Shown: piece by piece, positions 16,398 to 24,904 of the stretch | Numbering within the stretch: the stretch's first letter is position 1 | Layout of the letters: every line of letters starts with the position of its first letter | Assembly: GCA_937920635.1 (NCBI GenBank) | Contig: CAKZUE010000004.1 | Span: forward strand, 57,156 to 121,155 | DNA length: 64,000 nt | DNA from: an uncultured Bryobacteraceae bacterium | GTDB taxonomy: Bacteria; Acidobacteriota; Terriglobia; Bryobacterales; Bryobacteraceae | Reading direction: 5' to 3' | Notes under the pieces: generated by a model | Databases searched by the model: none | What the model was told of the DNA's origin: nothing | What the model saw: the letters and a program-made list of their open reading frames with translations, nothing else | Made by a program: the position numbers and the translations under genes

Positions 16398-17360
16398 TCA
16401 GGCGATGCCAAGCCGCTTCATTTCCTGCTCGAGTTCTTCAACTTCCTCCGCGGAAAGGCGGAATTCGGCGGCGCCCTTCACGCCTTCCAGTTGAGCGGGC
16501 GACCGCAGGCCGACGATGGCGCCGGTGACTTCCGGCCGCCGCAGCACCCAGGCGATGGCGGTCTCTCCCGGCGTGCGGCCGTGGCGGGCGCCGATTTCGC
16601 GCAGCTTTTCCACCAGTTGCAGGTTGCGGCTGAGGAGCGGCTCCTGGAAATGCGGCCGCCGCGCGCGGTGGTCATCCGGCGGCATCTGGGCGATCCGTTC
16701 CCTCGTCATCCGGCCTGTCAGCAGGCCGGAATGCATGGGAGAATAGGCCAGAATTCCGATATTGTTTTCCGCACAATAAGGAAGAATATCTGCCTCGATG
16801 TTACGGGCCAGCAGATTATAAGGCGGCTGGAGCGAAGTCACCTCGCCGTATTGTTCCAGCCGCCTGAGTTGGGCGAGCGAGAAATTGGATACGCCGATCC
16901 AGCGCACCTTGCCCTGGCGTTTCAGGTCGAGCATGGCCTCCCAGGCTTCCTCGATGTCCTCGTCGGGCTCCGGCCAGTGGATCTGGTAGAGGTCGATGGC
17001 GTCGACTCTGAGCCGCCGCAGGGAGTCTTCGCACTCGCGGAGCACCGACTCGCGCTTCAGGCAGCCGTAAATCTCGCCGTTTTCCTTCCAGCAGCGCTCG
17101 CATTTGGTGAAGATGTAAGGCTTCGGAGAGATCCCATCGAGCGCCTGTGCGAGCACTTCCTCGGCGTGGCCGAGGCCGTATACGGCAGCGGTGTCGACCC
17201 AGTTCCAGCCGGCTTCGAGGGCGGCGCGGATGGCGGCGATCGATTCGCGGTCGTCCTGCGGCCCCCAGGAGAACTTCCAGCCTCCGCCGCCCATGGCCCA
17301 TTGGCCGATGCCGAGGGGCGTGATCCACAAGTCGCTGTTGCCAAGCCTGCGCGTCTGCAT
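16398..17360 (-). CDS. Aldo/keto reductase
   Basis: A 320-residue NADPH-dependent aldo-keto reductase (TIM barrel). The catalytic tetrad is visible: Asp56 and Tyr61 in VDTAAVYG, Lys86 in IFTKCE and His128 in IHWPEPD. The cofactor region near the C-terminus reads TGAIVGLRSPAQLE. Substrates are probably sugars or small aldehydes. The ATG at 17360 is selected over an upstream ATG because a TATAAC hexamer ends 9 nt upstream and the family begins with the MQTRRLGNS-type strand. Confidence 0.9.
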   Translation of the reverse strand: MQTRRLGNSDLWITPLGIGQWAMGGGGWKFSWGPQDDRESIAAIRAALEAGWNWVDTAAVYGLGHAEEVLAQALDGISPKPYIFTKCERCWKENGEIYGCLKRESVLRECEDSLRRLRVDAIDLYQIHWPEPDEDIEEAWEAMLDLKRQGKVRWIGVSNFSLAQLRRLEQYGEVTSLQPPYNLLARNIEADILPYCAENNIGILAYSPMHSGLLTGRMTRERIAQMPPDDHRARRPHFQEPLLSRNLQLVEKLREIGARHGRTPGETAIAWVLRRPEVTGAIVGLRSPAQLEGVKGAAEFRLSAEEVEELEQEMKRLGIA

Positions 17361-17369
17361 ACGCTTTCT

Positions 17370-17375
17370 GTTATA
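17370..17375 (-). promoter_or_regulatory. -10-like TATAAC for the aldo/keto reductase
   Basis: Read on the minus strand, TATAAC lies 9 nt before the ATG at 17360. Spacing fits a leaderless or nearly leaderless transcript. No -35 is recognised. Confidence 0.4.
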
Positions 17376-17503
17376 CCGGATAGGCGTGGCGGCGCGGGGA
17401 TAAGAAGAGGCGCGCGGCGAGAGCAATTTGCGCTGCGTCTGGATGATGGGACGCGCATCTCATGGATCTGCACAAATCCCCGCGGGCGTAAGATGGGGAT
17501 GGA

Positions 17504-18211
17504 ATGATCGGGCGGCCGTCGCGGCGCAGCATCTTTCCGGCGTGGATTGTGTCCGCATTTTCCTTTTCGATGAACGGGCAGGACTGGACCTCGCTGCGGG
17601 AGAGGATGGTACGGGACCAGATCGAGCGGCGCGGGGTGCGGCATGCCGGCGTCCTGAAGGCGATGCGGGAGGTGGAGCGCCATCTGTTCGTGCCGGAGTC
17701 GCTCCGGCGCTCGGCCTACGAGGATCACCCTTTGCCGATCGGGCACGGGCAGACGATCTCGCAGCCCTACATTGTGGCGGCGATGACCGAAATGCTGGAT
17801 CCCAAACCGGCGGACCGGGTGCTGGAGATCGGCACGGGGTCCGGCTACCAGGCGGCGGTGCTGGCGCGGCTGGTCAGGCACGTCTACACGATCGAACTGG
17901 TGGAGCCGCTGGGGCGGCAGGCGCAGGCGCTGCTCGAGAGGCTCGGATATAAGAACGTAACGGTGCGCATCGGGGACGGTTATGAAGGATGGCCCGGGGA
18001 AGCGCCGTTCGACAAGATCCTGCTGACGGCGGCGCCGCCGGATGTGCCGCCGAAACTGATCGAACAGCTCAGGCCCGGCGGGCGGCTGGTGGCGCCGGTG
18101 GGCACGGGCTGGCAGGAACTGGTGGTGATCGATAAAGACGCCAAAGGGGGCGTGCGGCGGCGGACGGAGTTCCCGGTGATGTTCGTGCCGATGGTGCCGG
18201 GGAAGCGCTGA
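17504..18211 (+). CDS. pcm: Protein-L-isoaspartate O-methyltransferase
   Basis: A 235-residue SAM-dependent PIMT that repairs isoaspartyl residues in aged proteins. Motifs are MVRDQIERRGV, HGQTISQPYIVAAM (substrate/SAM loop), VLEIGTGSGYQAAVLARL (SAM motif I) and LLTAAPPDVPPKLIEQL. The first roughly 22 residues (SIFPAWIVSAFSFS) are hydrophobic, and a second ATG lies at 17570, so either a short exported form or a cytosolic form starting at MNGQDW is possible. TAAGAT at 17489-17494 lies 9 nt before the first ATG and favours 17504. Confidence 0.9.
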   Translation: MIGRPSRRSIFPAWIVSAFSFSMNGQDWTSLRERMVRDQIERRGVRHAGVLKAMREVERHLFVPESLRRSAYEDHPLPIGHGQTISQPYIVAAMTEMLDPKPADRVLEIGTGSGYQAAVLARLVRHVYTIELVEPLGRQAQALLERLGYKNVTVRIGDGYEGWPGEAPFDKILLTAAPPDVPPKLIEQLRPGGRLVAPVGTGWQELVVIDKDAKGGVRRRTEFPVMFVPMVPGKR

Positions 18212-18571
18212 TCAGGCGGGCGGGATCTCTTCAAATTCGAGTTGATCGCCGGGCTGGGTGCCGGTGGCGCGGATGACCCCTTCGGGCAGCTCGAGCACGG
18301 AGTGGGCGCGCAGGCAGCCGGCGATGCGCCAGGGCTTGAGCGAGGGGCGGACCTTCACCACGCGCAGTTTTTTATCGAGGAAGAGAACGTCGATGGTGAA
18401 TTTCATGAAGAAGCAGTGAACGGCCTCGCAGGGGACGATCCACAGGCCCTCGCCTTCAGGGAGCGACTCCCGGCCGAGCAGCCCGCGGCGGCGCGAGCCG
18501 GACTCGCCAGCGGTTTCGGCCCGGGTGGCGAGGATGACGGAGCGGGTCCGGTTGACGACGCGCATGGGCAT
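18212..18571 (-). CDS. DUF192 family protein
   Basis: A 119-residue DUF192 protein. The core GLLGRESLPEGEGLWIVPC, then HCFFMKFTIDVLFLD and VLELPEG are the family's conserved pieces (the M-F-I-DVLFLD strand). Function is unknown. There is no signal peptide, unlike many DUF192 proteins. Its stop codon directly abuts the pcm stop on the other strand. The start may be either of two ATGs (18571 or 18565). Confidence 0.85.
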   Translation of the reverse strand: MPMRVVNRTRSVILATRAETAGESGSRRRGLLGRESLPEGEGLWIVPCEAVHCFFMKFTIDVLFLDKKLRVVKVRPSLKPWRIAGCLRAHSVLELPEGVIRATGTQPGDQLEFEEIPPA

Positions 18572-18663
18572 GACGGCTTCATTCTGGCAGAAGCGGGCGG
18601 GGGAAGCGGCGAGGGTATGCCCCGGATCGAAAAGAGATATGGAGGGAAGCGCTGCGCCGGCCG

Positions 18664-18669
18664 TATTTT
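18664..18669 (+). promoter_or_regulatory. -10-like TATTTT, leaderless arrangement
   Basis: TATTTT ends 6 nt before the ATG at 18676. No ribosome-binding site is seen. Confidence 0.45.
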
Positions 18670-18675
18670 GGGGTG

Positions 18676-19092
18676 ATGAACGTGCTGGCGCATCCGATCA
18701 CGATTCTGACGGCTTGCGCGCTGTCGCTGGCCGGGGCGCTGCTGCTGTTTTTCAGTCTGAAGCGCGAGCTGGCGCGGCTGCGGGCGGAAGTGGCCGCGTT
18801 GGAGGAGAAGCGGGCGGCGGAAGCGGCCGAGCTGCGGCGCGCGCTGCGGGTGCTGGCGCAAGAGGTCGAAGAGGAGCGGAAGGCGGCGCTCGACCGCGCG
18901 GCAGGGCCGAGGCAGAGCATGAACCTGAGCAAACGGAGCCAGGCGCTGCGGATGCACCGGTTCGGGGCAAGTCCGGAGAAGATCGCGGCTGAGCTTGGGA
19001 TTTCGCGCAGAGAGGTGGAGCTGCTACTGAAGGTGCACCGGACCGTGCTGGAGACGGTGACAGGCCGCGAAGCTGCCGCGGCCGGGGCATGA
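18676..19092 (+). CDS. Membrane-anchored coiled-coil protein with C-terminal HTH
   Basis: A 138-residue protein with three parts: an N-terminal TM span (LTACALSLAGALLLFFSL, residues about 11-28), a charged coiled coil (RELARLRAEVAALEEKRAAE onward, about 30-80), and a C-terminal helix-turn-helix-like part (QALRMHRFGASPEKIAAELG then SRREVELLLKVHR). This resembles DUF2802/DUF6115-type proteins. The function is unknown; the HTH could bind DNA or protein near the membrane. ATG 18676 is preferred to the preceding GTG 18673. Confidence 0.7.
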   Translation: MNVLAHPITILTACALSLAGALLLFFSLKRELARLRAEVAALEEKRAAEAAELRRALRVLAQEVEEERKAALDRAAGPRQSMNLSKRSQALRMHRFGASPEKIAAELGISRREVELLLKVHRTVLETVTGREAAAAGA

Positions 19093-19120
19093 ACGGGAGC
19101 AGGCCGCGCGGGCGAGGGGA

Positions 19121-19126
19121 TAGAAT
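19121..19126 (+). promoter_or_regulatory. -10-like TAGAAT before the CE6 esterase
   Basis: TAGAAT lies 19 nt before the ATG at 19146, and TTGGAGG sits between. This gives a short leader containing a ribosome site, in contrast to the leaderless genes nearby. Confidence 0.4.
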
Positions 19127-19145
19127 GGCGGCCTTGGAGGTGTTC

Positions 19146-20576
19146 ATGAGGCTGCCTGTCTTGTTTTGTCTGGCTGTTTCGCTGCTTTCGGCGCAGGGCT
19201 TGCGGGTGGAGCGCGGGGCGGCGGACTATCAGGTTTTTCAGCGCGGGCCGGCCAACACGGCCGACATCCGCGTGGAAGGCGCGGTGAGCGGCGCGGGAGG
19301 CGGCGCCGTGGAGGCCAGGGTGCTGAAGGCGGGCCTGGCAGTGGCGGGCTTCGAGTGGCAGGTGGCGGGCAAAGCTGCCGGAGGACGCTGGTCAGCGGAA
19401 GTCAAAAGCCTGCCCGCGGGCGGGCCGTACCGGCTGGAGTTCCGGGCGGCGGGCTCGCAGGACGTGGCCTCGATCGCCAACGTGCTGGTCGGAGACCTGT
19501 GGGTGCTGGCGGGCCAGTCCAACATGGAAGGGGTGGGGAATCTCGAGGACCTGCCGCTGCCAAGCGCGATGGTGAATTCCCTGGACATGACCGACACCTG
19601 GGTGGTGGCCGAAGATCCGTTGCACCGGCTGGTGGATGCGGTTGACAAGGTGCACTGGCGCAAGAACGCGAAGGGCGAGATCGCGAAGCTGGAGGGGGAA
19701 GAGCTGCGGAAATGGATGGCGGCGCGGCGCAAAGGGGCTGGCGTGGGGCTGCCGTTCGCGCTCGAGATGGTGCGGCGTACTGGCGTACCGGTGGGACTGG
19801 TTCCATGCGCGCATGGCGGCACGTCGATGGACCAGTGGAGCCCGGATCTCAAAGACCGGGGCGGGGAATCGCTCTACGGCGCGATGCTGCGGCGCATCCA
19901 ACTGGCCGGAGGGCGTGTGCGCGGCGTGCTCTGGTATCAGGGTGAGAGCGACGCCAGCGAGAAGGCCGCGCCGCTGTTTGAGGAGAAATTCTTGCGCTTC
20001 ATCCAGCAACTGCGCCAGGACACGGGACTGCGCGACCTGCCCTTCTATTACGTGCAGATCGGCCGCCATGTGAGCGCCGCGCCGGGCGCGCCGTGGGACA
20101 TGGTGCAGGACGCGCAGGTGCGCGTGGAGCCGCAACTGCCGAACGTGTGGATGACCACCTGCGTGGACTGCGACCTGGACGACGGAATTCATGTGGGCAC
20201 GGACGAGATGCGGTTGCTCGGGCGCCGGCTGGCTAATCTCGCCGAAGGACGGCTCAGGCGCGGCCCGCGGCCCGTGTCGGCGCGCGTCAAGGGGCAGGCC
20301 ATCCTGGTCGAGTTCAGCGAAGTGAACGGACGGCTCAGGCACGCCGGGCGGCTGAACGGTTTTTCCATTCAGGACGCAAGCGGCAAAGAACTGCCCGTGA
20401 TTTACAGGCAGCGGGTGTCGCGCGAAGCGCCCAATGTGGTGGAGCTGCTGTTTCAGGGCAAGCTGCCGGAGGACGCAGCACTCTACTACGGCGCCGGACG
20501 AAATCCGTATGTCAACTTGCGCGACGAAGCCGAGATGCCGGCCCCCGCGTTCGGCCCGATGAAGATCGAGCGGTAG
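19146..20576 (+). CDS. Secreted sialate O-acetylesterase-type (SASA/CE6) esterase
   Basis: A 476-residue exported SGNH esterase. A signal peptide ([18 protein letters not shown]) precedes a beta-sandwich region and the catalytic domain. The nucleophile Ser125 lies in [23 protein letters not shown] and a DGIHVG Asp/His block complete the SGNH set. These enzymes remove acetyl groups from sialic acids or from xylan-type polysaccharides, and plant or exopolysaccharide turnover is plausible here. GGAGG lies 6 nt before the ATG at 19146. A longer frame from 19089 has no signal peptide start. Confidence 0.88.
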   Translation: MRLPVLFCLAVSLLSAQGLRVERGAADYQVFQRGPANTADIRVEGAVSGAGGGAVEARVLKAGLAVAGFEWQVAGKAAGGRWSAEVKSLPAGGPYRLEFRAAGSQDVASIANVLVGDLWVLAGQSNMEGVGNLEDLPLPSAMVNSLDMTDTWVVAEDPLHRLVDAVDKVHWRKNAKGEIAKLEGEELRKWMAARRKGAGVGLPFALEMVRRTGVPVGLVPCAHGGTSMDQWSPDLKDRGGESLYGAMLRRIQLAGGRVRGVLWYQGESDASEKAAPLFEEKFLRFIQQLRQDTGLRDLPFYYVQIGRHVSAAPGAPWDMVQDAQVRVEPQLPNVWMTTCVDCDLDDGIHVGTDEMRLLGRRLANLAEGRLRRGPRPVSARVKGQAILVEFSEVNGRLRHAGRLNGFSIQDASGKELPVIYRQRVSREAPNVVELLFQGKLPEDAALYYGAGRNPYVNLRDEAEMPAPAFGPMKIER

Positions 20577-20662
20577 GAGGGCGCACATCCACTGCGGATG
20601 CGCTGGTGGCGCGGCCCGCCACACCCGGCAGGCGCAGCCGTCGAGAGCCGGACGTTGCGGCT

Positions 20663-20682
20663 CCGGCCCGGCGCCGGGCCGG
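20663..20682. promoter_or_regulatory. Perfect 20-bp palindrome at the hutU promoter
   Basis: The 10 bases from 20663 are followed by their exact reverse complement up to 20682, where the putative -35 (GTGACT, 20682-20687) begins. The position suits an operator for hut regulation; alternatively it marks the end of the upstream transcript. Confidence 0.45.
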
Positions 20683-20710
20683 TGACTTCGAGGCGGGAGC
20701 GGCCTACAAT
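20682..20710 (+). promoter_or_regulatory. hutU promoter (-35 GTGACT, 17 bp, -10 TACAAT)
   Basis: GTGACT at 20682-20687 matches TTGACA at four of six positions. It is 17 bp from TACAAT at 20705-20710, which ends 6 nt before the hutU ATG. This is the best two-box promoter found among the leaderless candidates. Confidence 0.6.
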
Positions 20711-20716
20711 CGGGGC

Positions 20717-22393
20717 ATGAAGCGCACGATCAGGGCCTGGCGGGGCAACGAGCTCCATGCGAAGGGCTGGCCGCAGGAAGCGGCGCTGCGCATGCTGATG
20801 AACAACCTGGATCCGGCGGTGGCGGAGCGGCCCGACGACCTGGTGGTGTATGGCGGGGCGGGCAAGGCGGCGCGCAACTGGGCCTGTTTCGACGCCATTG
20901 TTCGCGAGCTGCTCGCTCTGGAAAAAGACGAGACGCTGCTGGTGCAGTCCGGCAAGCCGGTGGGCGTGTTCCGGACGCACGAGGACGCGCCGCGCGTGCT
21001 GATCGCCAACGCCAACCTGGTGGGACGCTGGTCGGACTGGGAACACTTCCGCGAGTATGAACGGCTCGGGCTGACGATGTACGGGCAGATGACAGCCGGA
21101 AGCTGGATCTACATCGGCACGCAAGGCATCCTGCAGGGAACCTACGAGACGTTCGCCGCGGCCGGGCGGAAACATTTCGGGGGCGATTTGTCGGGCCGCT
21201 TCGTGCTGACGGGCGGCATGGGCGGCATGGGCGGCGCGCAACCGCTGGCCGCCACGATGAACGGGGCGGCGATTCTCTGCGTGGAAGTGGATCCGTCGCG
21301 CATCGCCCGGCGGCTTCAGACCGGGTATTGCGACGTGAAAGCGGACACTCTGGACGAGGCGCTGAGGCTGGTCATGGATGCCCGCGATGAGCGGCGCCCG
21401 CTGTCCGTGGGCCTCTGCGCCAACTGCGCGGACGTGCTGCCCGAACTGGTGCAGCGGGGCGTGACCCCGGACCTGGTGACGGACCAGACATCGGCGCACG
21501 ACCCGCTGAACGGCTACATCCCGTCGGGTTATGACGTGGAGCAGGCGGCCCGGCTGCGCGCTTCAGACCCCAAGGCGTATATGGAGCGGGCGCTCGATTC
21601 GATCGCGCGCCACGTCGAAGCGATGCTGGAGATGCAGCGGGCCGGCGCCCACGTGTTCGACTACGGCAACAACATCCGGAAGATGGCGTTCGACCGCGGC
21701 GTGAAGCGGGCGTTCGACATCCCGGGCTTCGTGCCGGCTTACATCCGGCCCCTGTTCTGCGAAGGCAAAGGGCCGTTCCGATGGGTGGCGCTGTCCGGCG
21801 AGGCTTCCGACATCCATGTCACGGACGATCTGGCCTGTGCGATCTTCGCCGACAATGAGCCGCTGGTCCGCTGGATCCGTCTTGCCCGGGAGAAGGTGCG
21901 CTTCCAGGGGCTGCCGGCGCGTATCTGCTGGCTCGGCTACGGCGAGCGGGACCGGTTTGCTCTGGCGATGAACCGCCTGGTGGCCGAGGGCAAAGTCAAA
22001 GCGCCCATCGTGATCGGCAGGGACCATCTCGACTGCGGGTCAGTGGCTTCACCCTTCCGGGAGACGGAGGGGATGAAGGATGGCAGCGACGCGATCGCCG
22101 ACTGGCCGATCCTGAACGCGCTGCTGAACACCGCGGCGGGCGCCACATGGGTGAGCGTGCACAACGGCGGGGGCGTTGGAATCGGTTACTCCCTGCATGC
22201 GGGGCAGGTGACGGTCGTGGATGGAAGCGAGGGCGCCGCCCGGCGGGCGGAACGCGTGATGCGTTGTGATCCCGGGCTGGGCGTGCTCCGCCATGCTGAC
22301 GCCGGTTACGAAGAGGCGATTGCCTGCGCCCGGCGGCACGGGCTCCGCATCCCTATGGCGCCGGAGGACGCGGCTGCCAAAGGCGCGCTTTGA
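20717..22393 (+). CDS. hutU: Urocanate hydratase
   Basis: A 558-residue urocanase converting urocanate to imidazolonepropionate in histidine breakdown. NAD-binding and active-site stretches are visible: [70 protein letters not shown]. Length fits the family (about 555). ATG 20717 starts the conserved core and lies 6 nt after TACAAT. The open frame upstream is non-conserved. hutI and ftcD follow, but hutH is not in the window. The 3' end overlaps the convergent regulator gene by 41 bp. Confidence 0.95.
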   Translation: MKRTIRAWRGNELHAKGWPQEAALRMLMNNLDPAVAERPDDLVVYGGAGKAARNWACFDAIVRELLALEKDETLLVQSGKPVGVFRTHEDAPRVLIANANLVGRWSDWEHFREYERLGLTMYGQMTAGSWIYIGTQGILQGTYETFAAAGRKHFGGDLSGRFVLTGGMGGMGGAQPLAATMNGAAILCVEVDPSRIARRLQTGYCDVKADTLDEALRLVMDARDERRPLSVGLCANCADVLPELVQRGVTPDLVTDQTSAHDPLNGYIPSGYDVEQAARLRASDPKAYMERALDSIARHVEAMLEMQRAGAHVFDYGNNIRKMAFDRGVKRAFDIPGFVPAYIRPLFCEGKGPFRWVALSGEASDIHVTDDLACAIFADNEPLVRWIRLAREKVRFQGLPARICWLGYGERDRFALAMNRLVAEGKVKAPIVIGRDHLDCGSVASPFRETEGMKDGSDAIADWPILNALLNTAAGATWVSVHNGGGVGIGYSLHAGQVTVVDGSEGAARRAERVMRCDPGLGVLRHADAGYEEAIACARRHGLRIPMAPEDAAAKGAL

Positions 22394-23492
22394 CGAGCTG
22401 GAAGCGGCCCTCGCTGCCCTCCAGGAAGAAGACCGCTGCGGCCAGCCCGCTCCGGCGCCACTCCGGCGGCAACGCCTGGAGAAAGCGCCCGAGAAGCCGA
22501 GAATTCGCAGCCAGGCGCACGGCCCCGGCGGTGGCGGCGGGAGACAGTCCGGCGAAGACGACGGAAAACGGGTGGCCCGGAGGGCCAGGAATCCGAAAAA
22601 TAATCGATATATTCGGCAATTTTTCCTGAAATTCTGAAATCCATTCGTTCACCTCCTCACGGAGGCGCTGAACGCTCTGGCTGTCGCTGAGCGGTGCGTC
22701 AAACCATGCTTCATCCAGCCAGCTGGAAATACTGCCGCGCGCAGGCGAGCCGAGAATGATGTAGACTGTGGGCGGGTTCGCCTCTGAATTCATTCCCGCA
22801 GGACGGATATTTACATCGCAATTCCGGCTGCGGAAAAGATGAAAGAGTTCGGCGGCGGCCGCCGCCTGAAACACGGCCGCGTGCCCGGCGGACGCCTCGC
22901 CGGGAGCCGGCTGAGCGAGAAGGATCACGGCGCGGCGCGCCGTGAAGGCCGGGCCCCAAAACTCGTCGATGGCGCTGGGAGTCGATGGCAGGAAACGCCA
23001 CAGCAGGAACAATCCAAGGGATGCCACCGCCAGCACAAAGGGCAGGATGCGCCAGCTCAGGCGCACCCTTGCGAAGGGCGCAGAGGGTTCTCCAGCGGAC
23101 TTTTGAGCAACGGGTATGAATCTGGGTTCGTAACTGCCGGCGGGCAATTCGATGCGCCACCTGCCCGCGGCGCCGGCAGCGGACGCGTAGAATCTCTCCA
23201 GCCGGAGACGGACGTGTCTGGCGCACACGCGGACGGCGCTGTCATGTTCCATGTCGGCGCCCGGCAGGCGGCCGAACAATTCCACGGCGAGCGTGCGTTC
23301 TTTCAGCTCTCTTCCATGTCCCGCCAGAGTCTTATTCACGATATGGCGGAGGAATGTCTGGCACCTTTTACTGTTCCTGAATTCAGGACTGGCGATAATT
23401 GTTTCCAACTCCGCCCGTAACTCTCCAGCCATCTCCGGCGCCGGAGGCGTTTCCCGCCCGGCGTCATCTTTCTTTGCGAAACGGCGCGGCAT
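22353..23492 (-). CDS. ToxR-like membrane regulator (winged-helix-like domain, TM, periplasmic domain)
   Basis: A 379-residue protein. Residues about 22-125 resemble an N-terminal domain common in acidobacterial regulators: [77 protein letters not shown]. It looks like a DNA-binding winged helix, although no experimental function is known to me. A single TM (about 148-168, [17 protein letters not shown]) follows, then about 210 extracytoplasmic residues without a recognised domain. It lies on the opposite strand inside the hut cluster, divergent from hutI. TACACT 8 nt upstream of the ATG suggests leaderless transcription. Confidence 0.7.
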   Translation of the reverse strand: MPRRFAKKDDAGRETPPAPEMAGELRAELETIIASPEFRNSKRCQTFLRHIVNKTLAGHGRELKERTLAVELFGRLPGADMEHDSAVRVCARHVRLRLERFYASAAGAAGRWRIELPAGSYEPRFIPVAQKSAGEPSAPFARVRLSWRILPFVLAVASLGLFLLWRFLPSTPSAIDEFWGPAFTARRAVILLAQPAPGEASAGHAAVFQAAAAAELFHLFRSRNCDVNIRPAGMNSEANPPTVYIILGSPARGSISSWLDEAWFDAPLSDSQSVQRLREEVNEWISEFQEKLPNISIIFRIPGPPGHPFSVVFAGLSPAATAGAVRLAANSRLLGRFLQALPPEWRRSGLAAAVFFLEGSEGRFQLVKARLWQPRPPAP

Positions 23493-23500
23493 TAGAAATC

Positions 23501-23506
23501 AGTGTA
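23501..23506 (-). promoter_or_regulatory. -10-like TACACT for the membrane regulator
   Basis: On the minus strand TACACT ends 8 nt before the ATG at 23492. The 107-bp gap to hutI must also hold the hutI promoter if that gene is not read from hutU. Confidence 0.4.
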
Positions 23507-23599
23507 ACGGAACGCCGGTCATCTGGGGCAGCGCTCCGGAGAATAGGCCGGAATCCAGCGGGCAATTCAGAATCGACAAGCGGCGCCAGGGTGGATACG

Positions 23600-24904
23600 A
23601 TGAAAAGGTTGTCTGTCATGTCATCACGGCTGCTCATTCGCGGAGCCCGCCAGTTGCTCACTCTCCGCGGCGCCGCGCGGCCGCGGCGCGGAAGAGAATT
23701 GAGCGAGCTGGCGATCGTCGAGAACGGCGCCATGGTGGTGGAAAACGGCCGTATCGCCGCCGTTGGATCCTCGAGCCGGGTGGAGAACCTGTCGCTGGCG
23801 AAGGGCGCCCTCGAGCTGAACGCCCAGGGGCGGGTTGTGATGCCGGGCTTCATCGACTGCCACACGCACCTGATGTATGGGGCGCCGAGGCTCGAGGACT
23901 TTTCGATGCGCCTGGAGGGAAAGGACTACGAGCAGATCGCGCGCGCCGGCGGCGGCATTTTGTCGACCGTGAAGCTGGTGCGCGCCATGACGCCGCAGCG
24001 GCTGAAGGTGCAGGCGCAACGGGAACTTCAGCGCATGGCGCAGTGCGGGACGACCTCCGTGGAGGTGAAATCCGGGTATGCCCTGGAAGATCACACCGAG
24101 CTGCGCTGCCTGCGCATCCTTCAGTCGCTGGACGGCGATCCGCTGGACGTCTGCCCGACGTTTCTGGGTGCTCATGCGGTGCCGCCGGAGTACGAGGGGC
24201 GCCCCGATGCATGGATCGATCACCTGATCGAAGACGTCCTGCCGGTGGTGGCGGCGAAGAATTTGGCGCGGTTCGTGGATGTCTATTGCGACCGCAATGC
24301 ATTCACTCTGGTCCAGGCAAGACGCTATCTGGAGGCGGCGCAAAAGCTCGGATTCGGATTGCGGGTCCATGCGGCCCAGTTTCAGGACCTGGGCGCCGCC
24401 ACGCTGGCGGCGGAGATGGGAGCGCGGAGCGCGGACCATCTGGAACACCTGAACCGCGCGTCGATCCCCCTGCTGGCGCGTTCGCAGACCATCGCCGTGC
24501 TGCTGCCCGGCTCGGTGCTTTTTCTGGGCAGTTCGAAGTACGCTCCGGCGCGCGCACTCATTGACGCCGGGGCGGCGGTGGCGCTGGCCACCGACTATAA
24601 TCCCGGAACCAGCCCCGTCTGGAACATGCAGATGATTTTGTCGTTGGCCTGCACGCAGATGCGCATGACGCCGGCGCAGGCGATCACGGCGGCCACGGTG
24701 AACGGGGCCCATGTGCTCGGAATCGCCGGCCGGACAGGGACGCTGGAAGCGGGAAAACAGGCGGATTTTCTGATTCTCGACGCTTCTGATTACCGGGAAA
24801 TCGGTTACTATTTCGGCGCCAGCCTGGTGGCGCTGACCGTGAAAGCAGGAAGAATTCTGGGACGGCCGGCCGAAGGAGATTTTCATGGCAAGACGTCTGA
24901 TTGA
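23600..24904 (+). CDS. hutI: Imidazolonepropionase
   Basis: A 434-residue amidohydrolase that opens 4-imidazolone-5-propionate to N-formimino-glutamate. The metal motif His88-x-His90 lies in PGFIDCHTHLMYG. Family blocks EVKSGYALEDHTELRCL, TFLGAHAVPPEY and LATDYNPGTSP (metal Asp) are present, and VHAAQF carries another ligand His. Starts at 23600 (MKRLS) and 23618 (MSSR, with AAAAGG upstream) are both possible. The 3' end overlaps ftcD by 20 bp, so the two are certainly co-transcribed. Confidence 0.94.
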   Translation: MKRLSVMSSRLLIRGARQLLTLRGAARPRRGRELSELAIVENGAMVVENGRIAAVGSSSRVENLSLAKGALELNAQGRVVMPGFIDCHTHLMYGAPRLEDFSMRLEGKDYEQIARAGGGILSTVKLVRAMTPQRLKVQAQRELQRMAQCGTTSVEVKSGYALEDHTELRCLRILQSLDGDPLDVCPTFLGAHAVPPEYEGRPDAWIDHLIEDVLPVVAAKNLARFVDVYCDRNAFTLVQARRYLEAAQKLGFGLRVHAAQFQDLGAATLAAEMGARSADHLEHLNRASIPLLARSQTIAVLLPGSVLFLGSSKYAPARALIDAGAAVALATDYNPGTSPVWNMQMILSLACTQMRMTPAQAITAATVNGAHVLGIAGRTGTLEAGKQADFLILDASDYREIGYYFGASLVALTVKAGRILGRPAEGDFHGKTSD

